Shown here in pieces: positions 10,378-19,279 of a DNA stretch of 64,000 nt. The notes beneath the pieces were generated by a model, which worked only from the letters and a program-made list of their open reading frames with translations, did not search any database and was not told the origin of the DNA. This stretch comes from Methylocaldum sp. 14B (GTDB lineage: Bacteria > Pseudomonadota > Gammaproteobacteria > Methylococcales > Methylococcaceae), in the NCBI RefSeq assembly GCF_002005105.1, contig NZ_MSCV01000010.1, forward strand, positions 100,451 through 164,450, given 5' to 3'. Made by a program: the position numbers and the translations under genes. Within the stretch, counting starts at the first letter, position 1; each line of letters begins with the position of its first letter.

Positions 10378-10501
10378 CAAGGTCAAGAATCGGTGATTTT
10401 GCACTCCCCTCGCGAAGGGTTTCCCTTTGTTGGGCTGAGCCGAAGAGCCGGCCTTGCTCGCTGGATCGGGCTAGAACATTTCCAGGAGAATGCAATCGCG
10501 C

Positions 10502-10885
10502 TTAACCGCCTATCCGATACCCTCGATCCGAGGTGCAGGGATCTTTAGCGCCTTCCAGCCTCACCGCCGTACCGGTGGCAACGACCATAACCATGCCTCC
10601 CTTGCCCATCCCCACGAATTCGTAATCGAGCGAAATCCCCACCACCGCGCTCGCATGGCTTGCCGCGGCCCTCTCCACCAATTGCTCGAGCGCCTCCTGC
10701 CGTGCTCTGGCCAATTCCTTCTCGTAGCCGCGCGTGCGGCCCCCGAAAAGATTTCGTAATCCCGCGGCCCAGTCCTTGAACACGTTGGCGCCGAGGATAG
10801 CCTCGCCGCTGACCACGCCCAAATAGTCCGTCACCTGGTAGCCGTCAATGCCGGCGGTGGTCGTGACAATCACCGAAACCTCCAC
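10502..10885 (-). CDS. YbjQ/UPF0145 family protein
   Basis: A 127-residue protein containing TTTAGIDGYQVTDYLGVVSGEAILGANVFKDW (shown in part), a helical LARARQEALEQLVERAAAS and AVVGISLDYEFVG. These are the signatures of the YbjQ family (heavy-metal-binding domain, UPF0145). These proteins form pentameric rings and their function is unclear. The gene overlaps the upstream membrane-protein gene by 16 bp, so the two are probably co-transcribed, diverging from the tra operon. Confidence 0.75.
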   Translation of the reverse strand: MEVSVIVTTTAGIDGYQVTDYLGVVSGEAILGANVFKDWAAGLRNLFGGRTRGYEKELARARQEALEQLVERAAASHASAVVGISLDYEFVGMGKGGMVMVVATGTAVRLEGAKDPCTSDRGYRIGG

Positions 10886-11154
10886 ATCAGGAGGTATGGC
10901 ATCAGATCCCTATAAACCCCGAGGAGTCCGATTTCCAGAATGACGTGAGAGCCGACCCATCCCAGCCGCCAACGTCTTGAGCCGACAGAGTTATGGCCGA
11001 AGACCTGCTCCGGCCGCAGGTAAAAGCGGGCCCAATACCCGCCAACCGCGACGAACGCACTCCCAATCAGAGACAGCCGCGCGATGGCCGGCGTAGGTCT
11101 CCGGTTCACGAAAGCCCGCACCAAGGCGTGCTTCACCGTGGACTTCGGATGCAT
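10870..11154 (-). CDS. Small membrane protein, unknown
   Basis: A 94-residue product from ATG at 11154, chosen because the extra N-terminus in the longer frame is not membrane-like. It has two hydrophobic segments (ARLSLIGSAFVAVGGYWARF and GSHVILEIGLLGVYRDLMPY). I do not recognise a family. It is the first gene of a minus-strand pair with the YbjQ gene, divergent from traL, so the 160-bp gap at 11155-11314 must hold both promoters. Confidence 0.45.
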   Translation of the reverse strand: MHPKSTVKHALVRAFVNRRPTPAIARLSLIGSAFVAVGGYWARFYLRPEQVFGHNSVGSRRWRLGWVGSHVILEIGLLGVYRDLMPYLLMWRFR

Positions 11155-11314
11155 CGAATCTTCCCCATAAGAATTACCCGCATAGACCGGGCGCCCCATT
11201 ATTCCTGCGCAACCTTGGAGATGGGTAAGAAAAAGATGGCGAAATGAAGCATTTATTCGAACACCGATGCGCTCGGACATCCGGACAATGACGGGGAACT
11301 TTCAAGGAGCCCCC

Positions 11315-11596
11315 ATGGAACCCATCACCATCCCCAAGCACATCGACGACCCGGTCACGCTGTTGGTTTGGAGCGCCGACGAGTTCGTGCCGGCCGCGTT
11401 CCTGATGATTCTGGGCATGCTCATCGGACAACTGCTGATCATGCTGATCCTGTCGGTGGTCGTCATCAAGGCCTATCGCCGTTTCCGCGACAACCGCCCG
11501 GACGGCTATGCCCTGCACGCGGCCTACTGGATCGGGATGCTGCCGAGCAAAGCCATCACGATTCCCAACCCCTTCATCCGGGAGTTCTATCCGTGA
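11315..11596 (+). CDS. traL: TraL, type F conjugative pilus assembly protein
   Basis: A 93-residue protein starting MEPITIPKHIDDPVTLLVWS after an AAGGAG ribosome site at 11304. It has one long hydrophobic region (FLMILGMLIGQLLIMLILSVVVI split over about residues 22-46), as TraL has, and a basic tail. TraL is an inner-membrane VirB3-like protein of the type F T4SS. Its stop overlaps the GTG start of traE. It is the first gene of the mating-pair-formation operon, just after the accessory insertion that separates it from DUF4400. Confidence 0.85.
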   Translation: MEPITIPKHIDDPVTLLVWSADEFVPAAFLMILGMLIGQLLIMLILSVVVIKAYRRFRDNRPDGYALHAAYWIGMLPSKAITIPNPFIREFYP

Positions 11597-12198
11597 AGCT
11601 CACCCAACTCCTGGAGTCCTGGAACCTCGTTCAGGCCGAAAACCGATTGCATCGCGTCGTGCTGGTCGGGCTCGTGATCACCAACGGCATCAGCGCCCTG
11701 GCGGCGCTGCGCACCGAACGCACCGTCGTGCTGGTCCCGCCGACCCTGACCCAAGAGGTGGAGATCACCCGCAACACGGCCTCCAGCCAACTGAAGGAAG
11801 CCTGGGGGCTGTACCTGGCGGAACTTCTGGGCAACGTGACGCCCGCCACCTCCGAATTCATCACCAAGGCCCTCGCGCCGCTCCTGTCCACGGACCTCTA
11901 TCGCGCCGTCATGGACGCCATGGCGGAACAGATCAACGCCCTCAAGATGGATCGCGTCGCGACCAGCTTCAAACCCCGGGAGGTCAGCTTCGAGAAGGCA
12001 ACCGACAAGGTCTTCGTCTCGGGTGAGTTGACCACGCAAGGACCCAATTCCAAGGCCGAAACCCGAAATCGCACCTATGAATTCGTGATTTCCACCCGGA
12101 ATTACCGACCGCGCCTCGACTACATCGACGTGTACCCGGACGAACCGCGCACCCTGGAACGCCTGAAAGTCCTCAAACAACAGCAGGAACATCGATGA
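11593..12198 (+). CDS. traE: TraE, T4SS inner-membrane/periplasmic protein
   Basis: A 201-residue protein starting at a GTG that overlaps the traL stop (VKLTQLLESWNLVQAENRLH). An N-terminal transmembrane helix (VVLVGLVITNGISALAAL) is followed by a periplasmic VirB8-like domain. The LLSTDLYRAVMDAMAEQINALK and VEITRNTASSQLKEAWGLYL regions are typical of TraE in SXT/IncA-C systems. TraE is needed for pilus assembly. Its stop overlaps the traK start as ATGA, so the genes are translationally coupled. Confidence 0.85.
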   Translation: MKLTQLLESWNLVQAENRLHRVVLVGLVITNGISALAALRTERTVVLVPPTLTQEVEITRNTASSQLKEAWGLYLAELLGNVTPATSEFITKALAPLLSTDLYRAVMDAMAEQINALKMDRVATSFKPREVSFEKATDKVFVSGELTTQGPNSKAETRNRTYEFVISTRNYRPRLDYIDVYPDEPRTLERLKVLKQQQEHR

Positions 12199-13085
12199 GC
12201 AATCCCGTGAAACGAGAAACCGCCGCCCTTCTGACCCTGTGCGTTCTCGCCGCGGGGGTGAGGGCCGAGACGGGCGAGTCCCTCGGCGTCGAAACCCCCG
12301 GCGTACCCGCCAGCGTGTTGACCGAAGCGAAACGCGAGTCCGCGGCAGGCGCTACGACCCCGCAAACCTTGAAAGTCGTTCCCGGCGTCAACGAAATCAT
12401 TCCCGTCGCCGTCGGTCATTTGAACCGCATCGTCACCCCGTTCGAAACGCCGCAGGTTCGCACGGTGAGCCAGGCGACGACCGAGATCGAGGGCAACGTG
12501 CTCTATGTGGCCACGCCCGACGAAACCCCGGTCACGCTCTACATCACGCCGGGCGCCACGGAAGAAGTCGCCCTGTCGCTGACCTTGGCGCCCCGGCGCA
12601 TCCCGCCGCGCGAAATCCGCCTGACGCTCGACGCCGGGGATTACAAGAAGCTTGGCGCCCTGCAGGGGCAGTCCAATGGGCAGAACGGCAAATTCGGTAA
12701 CGCCTCGCAGGACTACATCGCCCAGCTCAAGACGACCTTCCGCGCGCTGGCGCTCATGAGAACGCCCAAGGGCTACGCCCTGCGGGAGCCCACCGCGGCG
12801 GAAAGCATCCGCTGTACGCAGGCAGGCCTCCACACCCGGACCGGTCAGGCCCTCGAAGGGCGAGACATGGTGTTGCTGGTGGGCGTGGCCCGGAATACCG
12901 GGGCGACCGCCCTCGAGATCGACGAGCGGTCCTGCACCAACGGCGGCGAGGTGCTGGCGGTCGCCGCCTGGCCCAAGGTCCTGCTCGAGCCGGGCGAAGC
13001 CACCGAATTGTACGTCGCGGTGAGGCGTCCGCACGATGAAGACACCGCCGCGCGGCCCTCCTTGTTGAGCGGAGTCCATCGATGA
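12195..13085 (+). CDS. traK: TraK, secretin-like outer-membrane core component
   Basis: A 296-residue protein with a signal peptide (residues 1-24, ending AAGVRA). Its KVVPGVNEIIPVAVGHLNRIVTPF block is characteristic of TraK/VirB9-like proteins. TraK sits in the periplasm, contacts TraV at the outer membrane and TraB across the envelope, and forms the T4SS core. Overlaps of 4 bp on both sides (ATGA) place it in the operon core between traE and traB. Length is near that of SXT-type TraK. Confidence 0.85.
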   Translation: MSNPVKRETAALLTLCVLAAGVRAETGESLGVETPGVPASVLTEAKRESAAGATTPQTLKVVPGVNEIIPVAVGHLNRIVTPFETPQVRTVSQATTEIEGNVLYVATPDETPVTLYITPGATEEVALSLTLAPRRIPPREIRLTLDAGDYKKLGALQGQSNGQNGKFGNASQDYIAQLKTTFRALALMRTPKGYALREPTAAESIRCTQAGLHTRTGQALEGRDMVLLVGVARNTGATALEIDERSCTNGGEVLAVAAWPKVLLEPGEATELYVAVRRPHDEDTAARPSLLSGVHR

Positions 13086-14470
13086 TCCGGAACGTGAAGG
13101 ACCGCTGGGAGGCCCTCAGCCCGAACGCCAAGCGCATCATCGTCGTGGGCGGCATCGTGACCGCCTCGCTCGGTTTGGTCGTCGCGATCTCCCATTTCGC
13201 ACCGGCTCCGCCGCAGAAAACCGATAAGCAAGCCGTGGTGAAACACATCCTGACCGACACGGACCCGCGGTCTCTGGGCATCGATGGGTTGGCCTCCCAG
13301 ATCAAGACCATGGCGCAGAAAAACGAAGAACTGATGCGCCGGCTCAACTCGCTCGAGGAAGACCAAAAAAGATCGAGGCTCTCGGATGAGGAACGGCTGA
13401 AACGCATGGGCGAGGAGCAGACCGCCAGCCACCAAGGGCAAATCGAGTCGCTGAAATCGGAAATCGACCGTTTGCGAAGGACCCAGGACAATCCGTCGGC
13501 CAAGAATTCCGAGGCCGCGGGAACGCAAGCTGTGCTTCCGCCGGCCGAACGGGAACGGTGGCCCAAAAGGCCGTCCCCGAAACCGCCCGCCAACCAGGAC
13601 CTCGACGCCCTGTTCGCGCAGCCGCCGGCGCCGCCGCAATACGGCGGCTCGCCCAGCAGCCCGGGCGGGGGGCCGTCCCAAGGCGCCGTTCCGAACAAGG
13701 GGCGGCTGGAAATCCGCGTCATCAAGCCGGAATCCCCTAAGGGGGCGGTCGAGGGGCCGGAGGGTAAGGCGCCCGATCATCCCACCTCCCAGTCCGAAAT
13801 CTTCATCCCTGCCGGCAGCATCCTGTCCGGGAATCTCCTGAACGGCCTGGATGCGCCGACCGGCAAGGGCGCCCGCCGGGAGCCGTTCCCGGTGCTGGCC
13901 CGCCTGAAGGACGAGGCCATCCTCCCCAACCGCTACCGGGCGGACGTGCGCGAGTGCTTCATGGTCTCCGCCGGCTACGGCGATCTCAGTTCGGAGCGTG
14001 CCTACATCCGGGGCGAATCCATCTCCTGCGTCCGCGATGACGGCGGGGTGATCGAGGTCCCCATCGACGCCTACGCCGTGGGCGAAGACGGCAAGGTTGG
14101 CATCCGCGGACGGGTCGTCAGCAAGCAGGGCCAGTTGCTGGCCAACGCGCTGCTGGCCGGATTCCTGCGCGGGTTCTCCGACGCTTTCGGCCGCAACCAA
14201 ACGCAAGTGCTCGCCTTGGCGGGTCCGGGCGGCGTGGCGACCACTCCGTTTCAGCGGTCATTCAGCGGCGCCGCTATGGAAGGCGGAACGCTCAAGGGCG
14301 CCGGCTACGCCATGGATCGTCTGGCCCACTACTACATGGACCTGGCCGAGAACCTGTTCCCGATCATCGAGGTGGATGCCACCCGCAAGATCGAATTCGT
14401 CGTCCAGAAGGGAACGCCGCTCAAGCTCCATGCCGAGAATGATTCACGAAATCGCAATTTAGCGCGCTAA
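13082..14470 (+). CDS. traB: TraB, VirB10-like T4SS core protein
   Basis: A 462-residue protein: a cytoplasmic N-terminus, one transmembrane helix (about residues 18-40, RIIVVGGIVTASLGLVVAIS) and a coiled coil (about 75-140, MAQKNEELMRRLNSLEEDQK). A Pro/Gly-rich spacer (about 165-210) follows, then the conserved TrbI/VirB10 domain. That domain includes SEIFIPAGSILSGNLLNGLD, GYGDLSSERAYIRGESISC and AMDRLAHYYMDLAENLFP. TraB spans the periplasm linking inner and outer complexes. It starts overlapping the traK stop; a 50-bp gap precedes the DsbC-like gene. Confidence 0.9.
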   Translation: MIRNVKDRWEALSPNAKRIIVVGGIVTASLGLVVAISHFAPAPPQKTDKQAVVKHILTDTDPRSLGIDGLASQIKTMAQKNEELMRRLNSLEEDQKRSRLSDEERLKRMGEEQTASHQGQIESLKSEIDRLRRTQDNPSAKNSEAAGTQAVLPPAERERWPKRPSPKPPANQDLDALFAQPPAPPQYGGSPSSPGGGPSQGAVPNKGRLEIRVIKPESPKGAVEGPEGKAPDHPTSQSEIFIPAGSILSGNLLNGLDAPTGKGARREPFPVLARLKDEAILPNRYRADVRECFMVSAGYGDLSSERAYIRGESISCVRDDGGVIEVPIDAYAVGEDGKVGIRGRVVSKQGQLLANALLAGFLRGFSDAFGRNQTQVLALAGPGGVATTPFQRSFSGAAMEGGTLKGAGYAMDRLAHYYMDLAENLFPIIEVDATRKIEFVVQKGTPLKLHAENDSRNRNLAR

Positions 14471-14520
14471 CCGCACCCGAAATTATCGGTATCTTCTCCC
14501 CAACAAGACCGAGGAAAAAC

Positions 14521-15336
14521 ATGAGATCAAGATCGCTCTCGACCCTCCTGCTTTGCACCCTGACCGGCCATGTCCTGGCGGACACCACAACCGCTCCAGG
14601 CGCCGTCTCGGAAGCGGCGGATATGCTGATAAACACTAAGATCGAGGGCATGAAGGCGCTGCCGATCACGGGTCTGCAGATGGTCAAGGCCGGCGGCAAG
14701 ACCTTCTTCATGTCGAACAACGGCCGCTTCGTCATCACCGGCACCTTGATGGACGTCTGGAACCGGGTGGCGGTGACCGATCTCGATCAGGTCGATCAGA
14801 TGGCGAGTCGCATCGATCTGGCCAAGATGAAGCTCAAGATCGACGACCTAGGCCCCGTCACCTATGGAACCGGAAAGGAACAGGTCGTGGTGTTCGTCGA
14901 TCCGCGCTGTCCTTACTGCGCCAAGGTGCAGAAACAGATGGAGGGGCTCAAGGACCGGTACACCTTCAAGCTGGTTTCCGTCCCCGTATTGGGCCCGGAG
15001 TCCCAAAGCCTCGTGACCAGGATCGGCTGCCTGCTGCAAACCAAGGATAAGGACAAGGCGCGGGATGCCCTGATGCACCAAACCTACGACGCCCTGCCGG
15101 CCGACGTGGACCCGACTTGCAACCGGGAGCCCGTACAACGCGCGCTGGTGACGGCCCATCTGTTCGGCATCGAGGCCGTGCCGTTCCTGATCGCGCCGGA
15201 CGGCCGCACCTTCAAGGGGGCGCCCGACAGCCTGGCCGATTGGCTGGCCGACAAACCCGCCAAAGGACCGACCTCGACCCATCCGTCCGCCCCGAAGGCC
15301 GAAAAGCCAGCGCAACAAACCGAGGCCGGCCAATGA
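14521..15336 (+). CDS. dsbC: DsbC-like thiol:disulfide isomerase of the T4SS
   Basis: A 271-residue protein with a signal peptide (LSTLLLCTLTGHVLADTT). It has a DsbC-type dimerisation region and a thioredoxin fold with the active site RCPYCAK, Cys130-Cys133. The cis-Pro loop is in GIEAVPFLIAPDG. It would shuffle disulfides in Cys-rich partners such as TraN, TraU and TraV, and a dsbC gene at this exact place (traB-dsbC-traV) is normal in SXT-like elements. The C-terminal tail after residue 245 is Pro/Lys-rich and extra. It overlaps traV by ATGA. Confidence 0.9.
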   Translation: MRSRSLSTLLLCTLTGHVLADTTTAPGAVSEAADMLINTKIEGMKALPITGLQMVKAGGKTFFMSNNGRFVITGTLMDVWNRVAVTDLDQVDQMASRIDLAKMKLKIDDLGPVTYGTGKEQVVVFVDPRCPYCAKVQKQMEGLKDRYTFKLVSVPVLGPESQSLVTRIGCLLQTKDKDKARDALMHQTYDALPADVDPTCNREPVQRALVTAHLFGIEAVPFLIAPDGRTFKGAPDSLADWLADKPAKGPTSTHPSAPKAEKPAQQTEAGQ

Positions 15337-15863
15337 TGAGAGGACTCGCCACCATCGTCTTCGCGCTCACGCTGGCCGGCTGCTCGACCACCAAGTATGC
15401 ATGCAAGGGCATGCCGGAGGATCCCACCTGTCTGTCGGCCGTGGACGCTTACAAGGCCACGGATAAAGCCAGCACCACGATCCGTCCGACGGACGCCACG
15501 GCCCCGACATCCGCATCCACGACGCCCGTAGCCACCGCGATTCGGCCGGCCGATCCGGTACCGGCGCCCAAAATCGACGATCCCACGCCGATCCGGACGC
15601 CCGCCAAGGTGATGCGCGTGTGGGTGGCGCCCTGGGAAGACGCCGACGGCGATCTCAATGTCTCGGGTTTCGTGTTCACCGAACTCGAGCCGCGTCGCTG
15701 GATGATCGGCCGGCCCTTACCGACGATGAGTCCCTCGATCTCGCCGCTCCAGGTCCTGCACCGGACCAAGGAGCATGGTCGGACACCGGCGCTCCCTGCG
15801 GAAAAAGACCAGGAGACGCCGATGGCCCCGTTATACGGCGAGCCCGAAGAGGCGGATCACTGA
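15333..15863 (+). CDS. traV: TraV, outer-membrane lipoprotein of the T4SS
   Basis: A 176-residue lipoprotein: the lipobox LTLAGC ends at Cys17, followed by the TraV-type cysteines in KYACKGMPEDPTCLS. A Pro/Thr-rich linker follows, then the VMRVWVAPWEDADGDLNVSG-FVFTELEPRRW block typical of this family. TraV anchors the T4SS core to the outer membrane with TraK and TraB. The start is one of two adjacent ATGs (15333 or 15336) overlapping the dsbC stop. A 125-bp gap without a gene follows before traA. Confidence 0.8.
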   Translation: MMRGLATIVFALTLAGCSTTKYACKGMPEDPTCLSAVDAYKATDKASTTIRPTDATAPTSASTTPVATAIRPADPVPAPKIDDPTPIRTPAKVMRVWVAPWEDADGDLNVSGFVFTELEPRRWMIGRPLPTMSPSISPLQVLHRTKEHGRTPALPAEKDQETPMAPLYGEPEEADH

Positions 15864-15988
15864 TTTCACCGGCTGCGTGTTCGCGCAGACCGAGTCCTGG
15901 GCGGGCGACCGCCTCAGCATCACCGGAAGTCCACCCCTTCCGAGGCCCGGCGGGCAACCGCCTTCTACCTGGAAAAGTGAGATGAAAA

Positions 15989-16306
15989 ATGCCAAATACC
16001 ATGCCCAATGGCCGCGGCCTGCTGGTCGCCGCGCTCGCCGCTCTCGCCATGCTGCTGATGCTGGTCGCCACGAACTCCTTCGCGGGGACCGGCGGTTCGA
16101 CCGAATTCGGGTCCATCTACACCATGCTGACCGGCTGGTTGCAGGGCACGCTCGGCCGCATCCTGGCCATCACCTTCGTCGCCGTCGGCCTGGTCGGCGG
16201 CGTGGTGCGCGGCAGCATCATGGGGTTCGTGCTGGGGATTGCCGCCGGTCTCGGTCTCTACACCGCGCCGACCGTGATCGACGCCATCGTGACCGCGGTC
16301 ATTTGA
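15989..16306 (+). CDS. traA: TraA, type F pilin precursor
   Basis: A 105-residue protein with a leader peptide (GLLVAALAALAMLLMLVATN, cleavage probably after FA near residue 32) and two hydrophobic helices, LAITFVAVGLVGGVVRGS and GFVLGIAAGLGLYTAPTVI. This is the two-helix plan of F-type pilins. Its place between traV and traC matches SXT. The mature pilin would polymerise into the conjugative pilus. An IscB-like fragment rather than the usual backbone gene follows it. Confidence 0.85.
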   Translation: MPNTMPNGRGLLVAALAALAMLLMLVATNSFAGTGGSTEFGSIYTMLTGWLQGTLGRILAITFVAVGLVGGVVRGSIMGFVLGIAAGLGLYTAPTVIDAIVTAVI

Positions 16307-16385
16307 TCGGCGAGAACCGGAGGCTTGGCCCTCCGAGAAACGGCGGGAAACCGTCGACCCTTTATTGATCGTGAGGCGAACCGCC

Positions 16386-16586
16386 ATGTCCACCGTACTC
16401 GTCATCGGTCTTCAGGGCGAACCCCTGAACCCGTGTCACCCGGCCCGTGCCCGCCAACTCGTCCGCAGGCAGCGTGCGGAGGTCGTGTCCACGCGCCCCT
16501 ATGCCATTCGTCTGGTGTCCCGGGAATCTCACGCCTGCGCGACCGCTCGGCCAAACCACCGCATCCGGCTCTTCGATGAAGCCTGA
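16386..16586 (+). pseudogene. RRXRR/PLMP domain fragment of an IscB-type protein
   Basis: A 66-residue open frame: TVLVIGLQGEPLNPCHPARA followed by RQLVRRQRAEVVSTRPYAIRL. This is the N-terminal PLMP/RRXRR domain of IscB proteins, the OMEGA RNA-guided nickases ancestral to Cas9 (expected pattern PLMPCHPARARQLL-KGKA-V-RR-PF-I-L). Everything after it (RuvC, bridge helix, HNH) is absent, whereas a full IscB is about 400-500 residues. It overlaps the first 11 bp of traC, so it may have become a translational lead-in for traC. I infer it is a relic of an iscB insertion between traA and traC. Confidence 0.65.
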
Positions 16587-18975
16587 ACCGTGCCCCCGGG
16601 CGAGCCGGCTGTTTTCGGTGCTGGCCTACGACCGCGAGGACGGGCTGTTTCTGATGGAGGACCGGAGCCTCGGCTTCGGATTCCTCTGCCAGCCCCTGTC
16701 CGGCGCCGATCCCGCCGTGGCCGATCGCGTCAACGTGCTGCTGAACCAGGAATGGCCGGTCGACACGCTGTTGCAGGTGAGCCTGTGGACCTCGCCCGAC
16801 ATCGACCCCACCCTGGCGTTGATGCAGACTCGTCGGATCGATCAGCAGCAGCCGTTCTACCAGGACATGGTGCGGGCCGGCGTCGAGTTTCTCCGCCGGG
16901 GCACTCAGGCGCCTCTGGAAAGCACGGCCGGTACCCGCATCCGCCGCACGCACGTCATCATCTCCGTGAAGCTGCCGATGGTGGGATTCAAACCCGCCGA
17001 AAAGGACCTGCAGCGCGCCGCCGAATTGCGCCTGTCGACCTTGCAATCGTTGAGCACGATCGGCCTTCGGCCCGAGACGCTGAGCTCGGATCACTACGTC
17101 CGCCTCCTGACCACGATGCTCAACTGGAGCCCGGATGCCGGCTGGCACGACCAGGTGGTGCCCGAGTGCGATCCGACCCAGCTTATCCGCGATCAGTTGT
17201 TCGACTACGACAACGACCTCAGAACCGATGCCCGGGGCCTCTGGCTGGGAGAAAAGCGGGTCAAAACGCTCTCCGTAAAGCGCTATCCGGACCGCGTCTA
17301 TTTCGGCTCGGCCATGAGCTATCTCGGCGATGTGATGTCCGGTACCCGCGGGATCCGCCAGAACGCGCTCCTGACGCTCACGATTCACTATCCGGATTCC
17401 GAGGCGACGAGGGCCTCCCTGGATACCAAGCGCCAGTGGGTCACCCATCAGGCCTACGGGCCGATCCTCAAGTTCCTTCCCCAACTGGGCCTCCGCAAGC
17501 AGAATTTCGACGCCTTGTTCGAGGCCTTCCTGGACGGCGATCGCCCGGTGAAGGCCTATTTCGGCGCGGTGCTGTTCTGCGACCCGGACGAGGAGGCCCA
17601 GGCGGTGTCCAACGCCCGCGTGTACTTCCGGGAGCTGGGCTTCCAATTATTGGAAGACCGGTTCTTCTGCCTGCCGTTCTTCCTCAATTGCCTGCCCTTA
17701 GGGGCCGATCGCCTGGCGATCCGGGACAGCAACCGGTACCGCACCCTGGGGACGCGCCATGTCATTCCCCTATTGCCGCTGTTCGCCGACTGGCCGGGCA
17801 CGGGCACGCCGACCCTGAACTTCGTCTCCCGCAACGGCCAGCTGGTCAACGTGTCCCTGTTCGATTCCGGCTCGAACTACAACTGCTGTATCGCCGCGCA
17901 ATCGGGTTCCGGCAAGTCCTTCCTGACCAACGAGATCATCGTCAACTATCTCACCGAGGGCGCGCGCATCTGGGTCATCGACGTGGGGCGCTCCTACCAG
18001 AACCTCGCGGAAACCCTGGACGGCGAGTTCATGGCATTCAGCGCCGAAAAGCAGATCTGTCTGAATCCCTTCGAACTGATCCGCAGCTGGGAGGAGGAAG
18101 CCGACGTGGTGGCGGGACTGGTGACTGCCATGGCCGCGCCCACCGAAAAACTGTCCGACTATCAGACCGCCGGGCTCAAGCGGGTCCTGAAAGCCGTCTG
18201 GGATGCCAAGGGTCAATCCATGACCGTGGACGACATCGCCGCAGGCCTGTGCGCGGAAACCGACCGCCGCCTGGTCGATGTCGGGGAACAGCTCTTTCCG
18301 TTCACGACCCGGGGCGAATACGGCCGCTTCTTCAACGGCCGGAACAACATCCGTTTCGCCGGTGATTTCACCGTGCTGGAACTGGAAGAGCTGAAAGGCC
18401 GCAAGCATTTGCAACAGGTCGTCCTGCTCCAGCTCATCTACCAGATCCAGCAGGAAATGTATCTGGGCGAACGCGACCGGCCCAAGATCGTCATCATCGA
18501 CGAGTCCTGGGATCTCCTCAGCCTGGGCGATGCGGCCACCTTCATGGAGCACGGCTACCGCCGGTTCCGCAAATACGGCGGGGCCGCGGTCACCATCACC
18601 CAGTCCGTCAACGACCTGTACCGGTCCCCCACGGGACGGGCCATCGTCGAGAACTCGGCCAACATGTATCTGCTGGGTCAGAAGGCGGAAGCGATTGAGG
18701 GCATGAAAGCCGACCGACGCTTGCCGCTTTCCGACGGCGGTTACGCACTGCTCAAGACCGTGCACACCATTCCCGGCGTCTACTCGGAGATCTTCTTCAT
18801 CACCGAGCGCGGCACCGGCATCGGGCGTCTGATCGTCGACCCGTTCAAACGCCTCCTGTTCTCGACGCGCGCGGACGACGTCAACGCCCTCAAGCAACTG
18901 CGCCGCCAGGGGTTGAGCCTTCAGGAGGCCATTCATCGGCTCCTAACAGAAAAGGAGAAATCCCGTGCCGTCTAA
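16576..18975 (+). CDS. traC: TraC, T4SS assembly ATPase (VirB4-like)
   Basis: A 799-residue ATPase. The start MKPEPCPRASRLFSVLAYDR was chosen because upstream sequence in frame belongs to the overlapping IscB fragment. Family motifs include LFLMEDRSLGFGFLCQPL near the N-terminus, Walker A AAQSGSGKSFL near residue 440, and Walker B IVIIDESWDLL near 636. TITQSVNDLYRSPTGRAIVE follows near 673. TraC energises pilus assembly at the inner membrane. No strong Shine-Dalgarno precedes its ATG, so coupling to the overlapping upstream frame may matter. The stop overlaps the next gene. Confidence 0.9.
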   Translation: MKPEPCPRASRLFSVLAYDREDGLFLMEDRSLGFGFLCQPLSGADPAVADRVNVLLNQEWPVDTLLQVSLWTSPDIDPTLALMQTRRIDQQQPFYQDMVRAGVEFLRRGTQAPLESTAGTRIRRTHVIISVKLPMVGFKPAEKDLQRAAELRLSTLQSLSTIGLRPETLSSDHYVRLLTTMLNWSPDAGWHDQVVPECDPTQLIRDQLFDYDNDLRTDARGLWLGEKRVKTLSVKRYPDRVYFGSAMSYLGDVMSGTRGIRQNALLTLTIHYPDSEATRASLDTKRQWVTHQAYGPILKFLPQLGLRKQNFDALFEAFLDGDRPVKAYFGAVLFCDPDEEAQAVSNARVYFRELGFQLLEDRFFCLPFFLNCLPLGADRLAIRDSNRYRTLGTRHVIPLLPLFADWPGTGTPTLNFVSRNGQLVNVSLFDSGSNYNCCIAAQSGSGKSFLTNEIIVNYLTEGARIWVIDVGRSYQNLAETLDGEFMAFSAEKQICLNPFELIRSWEEEADVVAGLVTAMAAPTEKLSDYQTAGLKRVLKAVWDAKGQSMTVDDIAAGLCAETDRRLVDVGEQLFPFTTRGEYGRFFNGRNNIRFAGDFTVLELEELKGRKHLQQVVLLQLIYQIQQEMYLGERDRPKIVIIDESWDLLSLGDAATFMEHGYRRFRKYGGAAVTITQSVNDLYRSPTGRAIVENSANMYLLGQKAEAIEGMKADRRLPLSDGGYALLKTVHTIPGVYSEIFFITERGTGIGRLIVDPFKRLLFSTRADDVNALKQLRRQGLSLQEAIHRLLTEKEKSRAV

Positions 18976-19279
18976 CGCCGCCTGGCTGATTGCCGTCCTG
19001 TTGTCATCCCTTTTGGGATCGCTCGGAGGCTACCTCGCCACGAGCCGGATGCTCGAAGAATCCCTTCAAAAGCTCGGCCTGACGACGCCGGTGTTCGTCC
19101 TGGACCGGGCCCGCTGGGTCAAGGCGATTCCGCCCGAGGCCACCCCCGAAGTCATCGCCAAGGCCATGGACGCGTGGCGGCACAAAGCCGATCAGCTCGC
19201 CCGAGCCGGCTATCTCGTCCTCGATTCCGGCATGGTGGTCGCGGCTCCGGAGGATGTCTATGTCCGCACGGAAAGATAA
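18965..19279 (+). CDS. Small membrane-anchored T4SS protein (TrbI-like position)
   Basis: A 104-residue protein from a GTG start overlapping the traC stop by 11 bp. It has one N-terminal transmembrane helix (AWLIAVLLSSLLGSLGGYLA) and a short periplasmic part (LTTPVFVLDRARWVKAIPPE). In F and SXT-like systems a TrbI-like protein of this size lies between traC and the trhF/traW genes, and the VLD-x-x-RW-KA segment fits that. The exact role, possibly control of pilus retraction, is not visible in the sequence. Confidence 0.6.
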   Translation: MPSNAAWLIAVLLSSLLGSLGGYLATSRMLEESLQKLGLTTPVFVLDRARWVKAIPPEATPEVIAKAMDAWRHKADQLARAGYLVLDSGMVVAAPEDVYVRTER

